A stretch of DNA of 64,000 nucleotides, from NCBI RefSeq assembly GCF_036181745.1, contig NZ_CP108080.1, forward strand, positions 3,100,001-3,164,000. The letters are read 5' to 3'. Shown one piece after another: positions 51,976-59,340 of this stretch; within the stretch, counting starts at the first letter, position 1, and each line of letters opens with the position of its first letter. The position numbers and the translations under genes are program-made. The stretch comes from Streptomyces sp. NBC_00259 (GTDB lineage Bacteria; Actinomycetota; Actinomycetes; Streptomycetales; Streptomycetaceae). The notes beneath the pieces are model-generated. The model was not told the origin of the DNA, made no database searches, and saw nothing but the letters and a program-made list of their open reading frames with translations.

Positions 51976-52386
51976 CTACTTCGAAGCGACTGATTCGGTC
52001 AACGACGCGGGAGCGGGCTCCGGGCGGAGCATGATCGTGCGGGAGACCACGAAGGTGATCGGGATGGCCGCCGCGGCCGCGATCAGCGGTGCGTACCGGC
52101 TGCCGAAGTGGAGCACGTCGACCAGCAGGTACACACCGCTCGTGGTGATCACGAAGTTGGCGGCGTTGGTGAGCGGGAACAGCAGGAACTTGCGCCAGGT
52201 CGGCCGGGTCCGGTAGGTGAAGTACGAGTTCAGGAAGAACGAGCCGACCATGCTGAGCAGAAACGCCAGGACGTGCGCCGCGACGTACGGCATCCAGGGC
52301 AGGAACAGCAGATAGCAGCCGTAGTACGTCGCGGTGTTCACCACGCCGACCAGGGCGAAACGGATCATCTGCGCCTGGACCGTCAT
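51976..52386 (-). CDS. GtcA/GtrA-family flippase-like membrane protein
   Basis: This is a 136-residue protein with four membrane helices (FALVGVVNTATYYGCYLLF, VAAHVLAFLLSMVGSFFLNSYFTYR, LFPLTNAANFVITTSGVYLLV, LIAAAAAIPITFVVSRTI). It is of the GtrA/GtcA type, which moves polyprenyl-linked sugars across the membrane. Its ATG overlaps the stop of the next gene by 4 bp. With the adjacent GT2 gene and the divergent YfhO it gives the set of a three-component glycosylation system. Confidence 0.88.
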   Translation of the reverse strand: MTVQAQMIRFALVGVVNTATYYGCYLLFLPWMPYVAAHVLAFLLSMVGSFFLNSYFTYRTRPTWRKFLLFPLTNAANFVITTSGVYLLVDVLHFGSRYAPLIAAAAAIPITFVVSRTIMLRPEPAPASLTESVASK

Positions 52387-53360
52387 CGGCGTACGAGCTC
52401 CCCCTGCTCCCCCTGGGTGCGGTGCTGCTGCCGGGGCGGCGGTCCCGCGTTGGTCGCCGCGACCAGATAGTGCGGGCGGCGCTTCACCTCGTAGTAGATA
52501 CGGCCCACGTACTCGCCGACGACGCCCAGCATGACCATCTGGACACCGGCGAGTGCGACGACCGTCACCAGAAGTGTGACATAGCCGGGGGTATCCACCC
52601 CGTTCACCAGGGCGACGCCGACGATCCACACGGCATACGCCATGGCTACCGAGAGGAGCAGCAGTCCTATGTAGACCGCGGCCCGCAGCGGCTTGTTGTT
52701 GAAGGAGAGGAGACCGTCGAGGCCGTAGTTGAGCAGTTTGCCGAAGCTCCATTTGGAGCGGCCCTGCTCACGCACCGCGTTCTCGTACTCGAAGGTCGTC
52801 GTACGGAATCCGACCCAGGCGAAGAGGCCCTTGGAGAACCGGTTGTACTCGCTCAGTCCGAGGATGGCGTCGACCGTACGGCGGGACAGCAGCCGGAAGT
52901 CGCCGACGCCGTCGACGAGTTCCACGTCGACCAGCCGGTTGATGAGCCAGTAGTAGGCGCGCGCGGTGACCGTGCGCGTGACCCGGTCGCCCTTGCGGGT
53001 GCGCCGGGCGATGACCTGGTCGAACCCCTCCTCGTACAGGCGCAGCATGCGGTGCACCAGCTCGGGGGGATGTTGGAGATCGGCATCCATGATGACCACC
53101 GCGTCACCGCCGGCGTGCTGGAGTCCGGCCAGCATCGCGGCCTCCTTGCCGAAGTTCCGGCTGAAGGAGACGTACCGGGTGCGGGAGTCGGCCGCCGCGA
53201 TCGCCTCGAGGAGAGCGAGCGTGCGGTCGTGACTTCCGTCGTCCACATAGACCAGTTCGTATTCCTGGCCGAGCAGAGCGAGTTCCTTGGTCACGTGTTC
53301 ATGGAAGCGGTCGATGATCTCCTCTTCGTTGAAGCACGGGACAACAATCGAGATCAGCAC
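52383..53360 (-). CDS. Polyprenyl-phosphate glycosyltransferase (GtrB/CsbB-like GT2)
   Basis: This 325-residue GT2 protein makes undecaprenyl-phosphate-sugar. The catalytic domain has VVPCFNEEE, VYVDDGSHD and the metal-binding VIMDADLQHPPE (DAD at 92-94). A conserved SFSRNFGKEAAMLAGLQHA segment follows. Two C-terminal membrane helices (near 230-285) are typical of GtrB/CsbB and DPM1-like enzymes, and a basic tail ends the protein. GTG 53360 is chosen over an earlier in-frame start because the family starts at VLISIVVP. It is upstream of and overlaps the gtcA-like gene. Confidence 0.9.
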   Translation of the reverse strand: MLISIVVPCFNEEEIIDRFHEHVTKELALLGQEYELVYVDDGSHDRTLALLEAIAAADSRTRYVSFSRNFGKEAAMLAGLQHAGGDAVVIMDADLQHPPELVHRMLRLYEEGFDQVIARRTRKGDRVTRTVTARAYYWLINRLVDVELVDGVGDFRLLSRRTVDAILGLSEYNRFSKGLFAWVGFRTTTFEYENAVREQGRSKWSFGKLLNYGLDGLLSFNNKPLRAAVYIGLLLLSVAMAYAVWIVGVALVNGVDTPGYVTLLVTVVALAGVQMVMLGVVGEYVGRIYYEVKRRPHYLVAATNAGPPPRQQHRTQGEQGELVRR

Positions 53361-53484
53361 GGTAGAACCACAACGGATGTGAATGTCGCGTGCGGATTCG
53401 ACACATGGCGGACAGGCGACCATTGCGTGAACTGGGTCCTTGATCCCTCGAATTCACGATGTGCCCTGGCATATTCGAAGAATC

Positions 53485-55986
53485 ATGTCGACCTTGGACA
53501 ACACCGCGCGGGTCCGCATATCCGCCTCCCGCGACGGCGGCCGCGGCCGCGCCACCGCACTCGCCGCCCTGCTGACGCTCCTGGCCGTATGCGCCGGTGA
53601 CGCCGTCGCCCGCAGCTTTCCCTTCGGCCCGAAGACGCGCAGCGTCAACGACCTGGGCAATCAGTTCGTCCCGTTCCATGCCCATCTGTGGGACCTGCTG
53701 CACGGCCGTGCGGAGGGCGGGCTGCTGCTCAACTGGCAGTCCGGGTACGGCACGAGCTTCCTGCCCGACCTCGGGACCTATCTGACCAGCCCCTTCTCGG
53801 TGCTCGTCGGCCTCTTCCCGCGCGAGGACATCGATCTCGCGGTGTATGTGATCACCGTGCTGAAGATGGCCGCGGCGGCGGCCGCGATGACCTGGCTGCT
53901 GCTCACGCTCCACCGCGCGGGCGGCCGCTGGTGGGTGGCGGCGGTGCTCGGCGCCTCGTACGCGCTGTGCGGCTGGTCGGTCGTCGAGGCGTCGTACAAC
54001 CCGATGTGGCTGGACGGGCTGATCGCCTTCCCGCTGCTGTGCCTGGTCGGCGAATGGGCCCGGACGAGGCGGCGGGCCGCCCTCGGCACGCTGATCGTCG
54101 CCGTGGCGTGGGCCGCGAACTTCTACACCGCCTACATGGCCACCCTCGGCGCCGCCCTGGTGCTGGTGCTGCGGCTGATTCTGGACGAGCGGACGGACGA
54201 CGGGACGGACACGGGAGCAGGCAGAGGCGCAGGCACGGCCGGGCCGACGCCGGTACGGGACCGAGTCCGCGTGCTGCTCCGGGCCGCCGGGACCACCCTG
54301 CTCGGCATCGCCCTCGCCACCCCCGTGCTGATCCCGGTCTTCCTCGGCTCGAAGCACGCCTACCCGGGCTGGACACGGGAGTTCGAGCCGGCGGGCTGGG
54401 TCGACGTGTTCGCCCGCGCGCTCCCCGCGACGTACAGCTTCTTCACCCCGGCCGTCTTCCTCGGCACCGGAGCGCTGCTGCTCGCCGCCGCCCTCGTCTT
54501 CCACCGCGGTGCACCGCGGCGCGAGCGCCGGTGGTGGACCGCGCTGGTGGTGGCCGTCGCGGTGTCGATGCAGTGGGGACCGACCCATCTGGCCTGGCAC
54601 ATCTTCGCCACGCCCAACGGCAGCCCGTACCGGCAGTCGTTCGTCCTCGCCGGTGTGCTCGTGATCGCGGCCTGGGTGTGCGTGGCACGGGAATGGCCGG
54701 GACGGCGGGCGCTGCTCGCCGGCACCGGGGTGCTGGCGGTGATCGCGCTCGGCGCGGCGACCAGCGACCTGGTCACCGGCTGGACGTTCCCGCTGTTCGC
54801 GCTCGGGCTGGCCGGGGCCCTGGGCGCTCTCGTGCTGGCGAAGCGGCGGAGGTTCGTCGTCGTCGCCGCGCTCCTCCTCGCGGGCGGCCTGGTCGGGCAG
54901 GCGGCGGCGACCACCGCCTACGCCGACCGTCAGCGCCTCGGCCGGCTCGACGACTATCCGGCGTGGGGCACCGCCCACAGCGCGCGCGCCGACGCGGTGG
55001 CCGGCGCCGACAGCCGGCCCGGCTCCCGCACGGACAGCGGTCGCGAGCACCTCACCGGCAACGATCCGATGCTGCTGGGCGGCGAGAGCGGCGCGTACTA
55101 CAGCAGCCACACCCCCGCCGTGCTCACCCGCACCATGGCCGCGCTCGGCGCCGGCTGGACCTCGCGGGGCCGCAACGTGCAGAGCCTGGACAACCCCGTC
55201 ACCGACGCGGTCTTCTCGGTGGGGACGCGGGTGCGCACGGCGCCCGGCGGGCGCCCCGAGGTGACACGGGCCGAGGTGCCGCCGCTGGTGACCGTGCGGC
55301 CGAAGGGCCCGGAACCGCGCTACGGCACCTCACCGTTCCGCAACCAGGAACTGCTGCTCGGCGCCCCGGTGTACGGCGACCCCGTCGACGGTGTCTGCCC
55401 CGCGGGCACCGACGTCTTCCTGTGGGCGCCCGACTACGCGGGCACGGCACGGCTCGGCGACGGAAAGCCGGTGAAGCTCACCGGTGGACTGCCCAAGCGG
55501 CGCGCGCCGATGACCCCGCTCGGCACGTCGCACGGACCCGCCTCCCGGATCGCCTTCGGCAAGCAGGAGCCCCGGGACTGGAGCGCCGGCTGTCTCGACC
55601 GCGGCAGACTGGCCGCCGCCGTGGCCCGGCTGAAGACCTCCGGGGCGGTGTCGGTGGAGGTCGGCGACAGCGGCGTACGCGCCGAACTGCCGACCGGCTC
55701 CACCGGCACCGCCGTCCTCGCCGCGCCGCGCATCGCCGGCTGGAGCTGCGACGGCAGGCCGGCGGACCGGTACCTCGGGCTGGTCGCCGTGCCGCTCGAC
55801 GGGAAGCGCACCACGGTCGACTGCTCCTTCCGGCCGCCGGGGCTGCGCGTGGGCGCGGCCGTCGCCGGGGCCGCACTGGTGGTGCTGCTGGGGCGGGTGG
55901 CCGTCCCGCTCGTACCGGTCGTACGGGCGCGTCGACGGAAGGACACCAAGACTTCACCCGAACGGCCCCCGTTGGTGGCCTCTTGA
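53485..55986 (+). CDS. YfhO-family multi-pass membrane glycosyltransferase
   Basis: This is an 833-residue protein with about 13 hydrophobic segments and a large extracellular C-terminal domain (from about residue 490). The N-terminal DLGNQFVPFHAHLWDLLHGRAEGGLLLNWQSGYGTSFLPDLGTYLTSPF region contains the family's Asp and Asn near the first loop, and an ASYNPMWLDGLIAFPLL motif follows. YfhO proteins are GT-C enzymes that move a sugar from a polyprenyl carrier to a surface polymer. It is divergent from the GtrB and GtcA genes. Confidence 0.85.
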   Translation: MSTLDNTARVRISASRDGGRGRATALAALLTLLAVCAGDAVARSFPFGPKTRSVNDLGNQFVPFHAHLWDLLHGRAEGGLLLNWQSGYGTSFLPDLGTYLTSPFSVLVGLFPREDIDLAVYVITVLKMAAAAAAMTWLLLTLHRAGGRWWVAAVLGASYALCGWSVVEASYNPMWLDGLIAFPLLCLVGEWARTRRRAALGTLIVAVAWAANFYTAYMATLGAALVLVLRLILDERTDDGTDTGAGRGAGTAGPTPVRDRVRVLLRAAGTTLLGIALATPVLIPVFLGSKHAYPGWTREFEPAGWVDVFARALPATYSFFTPAVFLGTGALLLAAALVFHRGAPRRERRWWTALVVAVAVSMQWGPTHLAWHIFATPNGSPYRQSFVLAGVLVIAAWVCVAREWPGRRALLAGTGVLAVIALGAATSDLVTGWTFPLFALGLAGALGALVLAKRRRFVVVAALLLAGGLVGQAAATTAYADRQRLGRLDDYPAWGTAHSARADAVAGADSRPGSRTDSGREHLTGNDPMLLGGESGAYYSSHTPAVLTRTMAALGAGWTSRGRNVQSLDNPVTDAVFSVGTRVRTAPGGRPEVTRAEVPPLVTVRPKGPEPRYGTSPFRNQELLLGAPVYGDPVDGVCPAGTDVFLWAPDYAGTARLGDGKPVKLTGGLPKRRAPMTPLGTSHGPASRIAFGKQEPRDWSAGCLDRGRLAAAVARLKTSGAVSVEVGDSGVRAELPTGSTGTAVLAAPRIAGWSCDGRPADRYLGLVAVPLDGKRTTVDCSFRPPGLRVGAAVAGAALVVLLGRVAVPLVPVVRARRRKDTKTSPERPPLVAS

Positions 55987-56014
55987 GCGGAAATCTCGGC
56001 GTAACGTCCCCGCC

Positions 56015-56977
56015 ATGCCTTCCCTCCTGAGCAACCGGCTGGCCCAGCGGGTGCTGCGTCCGGCGTTCACGCTGGTGGAGCAGCGCCTGGAGCGCGCCAC
56101 CAACGCCCTGCAGGCCGACCTCGACGCCCTGCACCACGAAGTGGCCGACCTGCGGCGCCAGAGCTACGGGCTCGGGCTGCTGCTCGACCACGCCGGGCGG
56201 GACGGCCACCGGATGCCCACCGCGACGCAGCTGGACTCTCTCGTCCGCGAAGTGACCACGGTGACCGGGGCATCGGGTGATCACGCCCGCCGGGACCTGA
56301 CGGTCGCCTACCGCACCGTGGTGGCGCTGGAGGCCCTGGGTGTCGGCCGGCTGGCGGGCTCGACCTCCGACGTGTGCGGCAAGCTGGCGACCGTTCCGCT
56401 GCTGGCCCCGCCGAACGAGGACGTGCTGGAGATCGGTACGCAGCACGGGCTGTTCGCGACGGCACTGCTGCGCATGCTGCACCGCGCGGGTGTCGAGCCG
56501 CGGCTGACCATCGTCGACCGGCTGGCGGGGGCGGCGGACGGTGCCGGAACGGCGGACGGTGAAGAGGCTGCGGACGGCGCGAAGGTGGCGGTTCCGGTGA
56601 CGGTGCCGGTGCTCGTGTCCGTGCCCGTGCGTGAGGACGTCGTCCGTGCCAACCTCGCGCTGTGCGGCAGCCGTTCCGGTGCCCAGGCCCGTATCGAGCG
56701 GGGCGCCTCGGGTGACCCGGAGGTACGGGCCGCGGTCTCCGACCGCCGCTACGGAGTGATCGTGCTGGCCGGCGACGCGTCGTCCGTGCAGGCGGTCCTG
56801 GCCGATCTGGAATGCGCGGAGGAGCTGGCCGCGCAGCGCGCCGTCGTCGTCCTCGACGGCCACGGCGACGACACGCGTCCCGCGGTCGCCGAGGCGCTGG
56901 GCAAGCACCTCGCGAACGGCTCCCGGCTGAAGCTCGTGGGTCGGGTCGCGGGCACGGCGTTCCTGCGCGCGGACTGA
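56015..56977 (+). CDS. Methyltransferase-like protein with low-complexity insert
   Basis: This 320-residue protein starts 28 bp after the yfhO-like gene on the same strand. A helical N-terminus (ALQADLDALHHEVADLRRQ) precedes a Rossmann-type core: EDVLEIGTQHGLFATALLRML (a degenerate SAM motif I), LTIVDRLAG, RYGVIVLAGDASSVQAVLADL and AVVVLDGHGDD. An insert around residues 173-210 is a Gly/Ala/Val repeat (VPVTVPVLVSVPV). It resembles class I methyltransferases acting on sugars, but motif I is GTQHG rather than GxGxG, so activity is doubtful. Confidence 0.65.
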   Translation: MPSLLSNRLAQRVLRPAFTLVEQRLERATNALQADLDALHHEVADLRRQSYGLGLLLDHAGRDGHRMPTATQLDSLVREVTTVTGASGDHARRDLTVAYRTVVALEALGVGRLAGSTSDVCGKLATVPLLAPPNEDVLEIGTQHGLFATALLRMLHRAGVEPRLTIVDRLAGAADGAGTADGEEAADGAKVAVPVTVPVLVSVPVREDVVRANLALCGSRSGAQARIERGASGDPEVRAAVSDRRYGVIVLAGDASSVQAVLADLECAEELAAQRAVVVLDGHGDDTRPAVAEALGKHLANGSRLKLVGRVAGTAFLRAD

Positions 56978-57024
56978 GTCCTCCCGCCGTTCACCCGCCC
57001 CACCCACCGCTCAGCCGCAGGGGT

Positions 57025-57048
57025 CGCCCGGGCCTGAGGGCCCGGGCG
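57025..57048. terminator. 10-bp perfect hairpin between convergent genes
   Basis: CGCCCGGGCC pairs fully with GGCCCGGGCG across a TGAG loop. It is 48 bp after the methyltransferase-like stop and 35 bp after the kinase stop, so it can serve both. Confidence 0.8.
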
Positions 57049-57082
57049 CGGCCAAACCGGGCCCGGTCAGCTCGGGGCGCGG

Positions 57083-58618
57083 TCACCCCGGGCGGAACTG
57101 GCGCTGGCGGGTCAGTGCGCGGCGGAGTTCCGTGGGGAGCGAGTGCCCCGGGCCGTACAGACGCTCGGAGTCGAACAGCAGGTTCTGCAACTGCTGGTGG
57201 CCCGCCGTGTGGTCGCCCATCGCCAGCAGCAGATGCCCGATCCGGTGCCGGATGTCGAACGCCCGCGCCGTGTCCACCGCGCCCCCGTGCCGGCCCTCGT
57301 AGTACGGCAGCACCGCCCGGTACTCCGTCAGCGCCGCGGCCGTCTCCCCCAGCTGCTCCAGGCACTGCGCCGCGTCGTGGCGGAACTGCAGGGTCTGAGG
57401 GTCGCCCGGCCCCGCCTCCGCCGCCCGGTCGTCTGCCAGCCGGCGCAGTTCGGGCAGGGCCCGGCGGTACTGGCCGTCGTCCATGAGCGTCGTCGCGTAC
57501 TGCTTGCGCAGGATCCTCACGACCGTCGACCGCTCACCGTGCTCGGCCGCGGCGGCCGGAAGGATGCCGCCGAGGATGTCCACGGCCCGGGTGATGCTGC
57601 CCTCGCCGAGGAGGCGTTTGACCTCGTCGACGGCGGCGGCGACATCGGGCCGATCGGCGGCCACCGGCACGGCCGACACCCTCGGGTCGGGCGGCGACGG
57701 TGCCGCCTCCTGGTCGGGCCAGGGCGCGTGGGGGCGCAGGAACGGACGGGTCGGGTCGAGCGGCCCGGTCGGCGTCCCGCGCCGCGCCGGCAGCAGCGGC
57801 GCGAGGGCCGCGTACACCTCCCGCGCGCCGGACGGCCGGTGTTGCGGGTCCTTGGCGAGGAGCCGCAGGACGAGTGCTTCGAGCTGCTCGGGTATCTCGG
57901 GCCGCAGCTGTCGCACGGGCAGCGGCGGTTCGTACAGATGGCGGTGGAGCACGCCGAGCGCGGTGGACCCCGCGAACGGCACGGTGCCGCTGAGCAGTTC
58001 GTGCAGCAGCACTCCCAATGCGTACAGGTCCGTGTACGGGCCGACGGCGCCGCCCATCGCCTGCTCGGGCGCCATGTAGGCGGGGCTGCCGATCGGGGAG
58101 CCGGTGTGGGTGAGGCGGGTGGTGTCGGTGTCGATGACGGACGCCACGCCGAGGTCGAGGACGGTGACCGTGCCGTCGGGCTTCACCATCACGTTCCGCG
58201 GTTTGAGGTCACGGTGGACGATCGGTACGGCGTGCACGGCGCCCAGCACCGCGCACAGCTGGGCCGCGACGGACACGGCCCACTCCCAGGGGTACGGGTC
58301 GTGCTCCGCGAGGTGGTCGGCGAGGTCCGCGCCCTCGACGTACTGCATGACGAGGTACAGGTCGTCGCCGTCGCTGCCCGCGTCGTGGACGGTGACCAGG
58401 CCCGGGTGGGTCACCTGGGCGGTGACCCGGCACTCGCGGACGAAGCGGCGGCGCATCTCGTCGGCGGCCGTGGCGGGCGCCATGTGGTCGGGACGCAGCA
58501 GCTTGACGGCGACCCGGCGGTCGAGCCGCTGGTCGTAGCCCGTCCAGACCTGGCCCATGCCGCCCTGGCCGATGATCGTGGACAGTTCGTAGCGTCCGGC
58601 GACCATGCGTCCGTTCAC
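57083..58618 (-). CDS. Serine/threonine protein kinase with TPR-like C-terminal part
   Basis: This is a 511-residue kinase. Gly-rich loop GQGGMG, lysine K39 (VAVKLLRP), catalytic HRDLKPRN (D137), VLDLGVAS for the DFG motif, and YMAPEQ are all present, so it should be active. The C-terminal 200 residues form paired helices with regular spacing (EHGERSTVVRILRKQYATTLMDDGQYRRALPELRRLADDRA; QTLQFRHDAAQCLEQLGETAAALTEYRAVLPYY), a TPR-like array for partner binding. There is no membrane helix. GTG 58618 overlaps the preceding stop by 4 bp. Confidence 0.93.
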   Translation of the reverse strand: MNGRMVAGRYELSTIIGQGGMGQVWTGYDQRLDRRVAVKLLRPDHMAPATAADEMRRRFVRECRVTAQVTHPGLVTVHDAGSDGDDLYLVMQYVEGADLADHLAEHDPYPWEWAVSVAAQLCAVLGAVHAVPIVHRDLKPRNVMVKPDGTVTVLDLGVASVIDTDTTRLTHTGSPIGSPAYMAPEQAMGGAVGPYTDLYALGVLLHELLSGTVPFAGSTALGVLHRHLYEPPLPVRQLRPEIPEQLEALVLRLLAKDPQHRPSGAREVYAALAPLLPARRGTPTGPLDPTRPFLRPHAPWPDQEAAPSPPDPRVSAVPVAADRPDVAAAVDEVKRLLGEGSITRAVDILGGILPAAAAEHGERSTVVRILRKQYATTLMDDGQYRRALPELRRLADDRAAEAGPGDPQTLQFRHDAAQCLEQLGETAAALTEYRAVLPYYEGRHGGAVDTARAFDIRHRIGHLLLAMGDHTAGHQQLQNLLFDSERLYGPGHSLPTELRRALTRQRQFRPG

Positions 58619-59229
58619 CGGCCGCGCTCCCCGTTGTTGTTGTCGTTGTTGTCGTTGCGCAGGTACGCACTGAGCTCGTCGAGCTCGGCACGCACCTGGT
58701 CGATGCGGTGCGGGGGATGCACGGGTTGCGGCTGCGGCTGCGGTTGCGCCGGCGGTTGCGGCTGAGTGTGAAGCTGCGGTTGCGAGGGCGGCTGCGGCTG
58801 GACCTGAGGTGCCGGCTGGGGCGGGTAGCCGTATCCCGGGACGGGCATGGGCGGCGGACCGTGCGGGGCGGGAGGCGCGGTGAACACCGGTGCCGCGTAC
58901 CCGCGCTGATGGTGGTGGATGTCGACGATCAGGTAGTACGTGACCACGCCGACCATCTGGAGCAGCAGTCCCGCCATGCCGACGTTCGCTATCCAGTGGT
59001 CCGCGAAGCTCTGCTCCAGAGGCACCAGACAGGCGACGTTGAGCACGAGCTGACACCAGAACAGCGCCCAGTCCTGACCTCTGCGCCGCATGATCGCGAT
59101 GCGCAGCATGGCGATCCAGGCGAGCATCCCCAGGGTCAGGACGATCAGCACACAGATGATCACGCGCACGGTGATCACGCCGGCCGTCGCCGGGCGGCGC
59201 GGTGGCGTCATGGGCACGTGAACGTGCAT
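58615..59229 (-). CDS. Membrane protein with Pro/Gln repeats, upstream of the kinase
   Basis: This 204-residue protein has three hydrophobic segments (VRVIICVLIVLTLGMLAWIAML, LFWCQLVLNVACLVPL, VGMAGLLLQMVGVVTYYLIV) and a cytoplasmic Pro/Gln-rich tail with PQPPSQPQLHTQPQPP-type repeats that ends in DQVRAELDELSAYLRN. The CAGGAG site is 7 nt before ATG 59229. Overlap with the kinase gene suggests it is the kinase's membrane partner or substrate; this is inference. Confidence 0.7.
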   Translation of the reverse strand: MHVHVPMTPPRRPATAGVITVRVIICVLIVLTLGMLAWIAMLRIAIMRRRGQDWALFWCQLVLNVACLVPLEQSFADHWIANVGMAGLLLQMVGVVTYYLIVDIHHHQRGYAAPVFTAPPAPHGPPPMPVPGYGYPPQPAPQVQPQPPSQPQLHTQPQPPAQPQPQPQPVHPPHRIDQVRAELDELSAYLRNDNNDNNNGERGR

Positions 59230-59340
59230 GTGGCGCTCCTGGGAGGTGCGGACCGAAGGAGTTCGAGCGTATACACCGACAAGGACAACCGACTCAGGGT
59301 TGTGCACAAAGGGTGTTGCGCAGATCACTCCCGGAATCGA

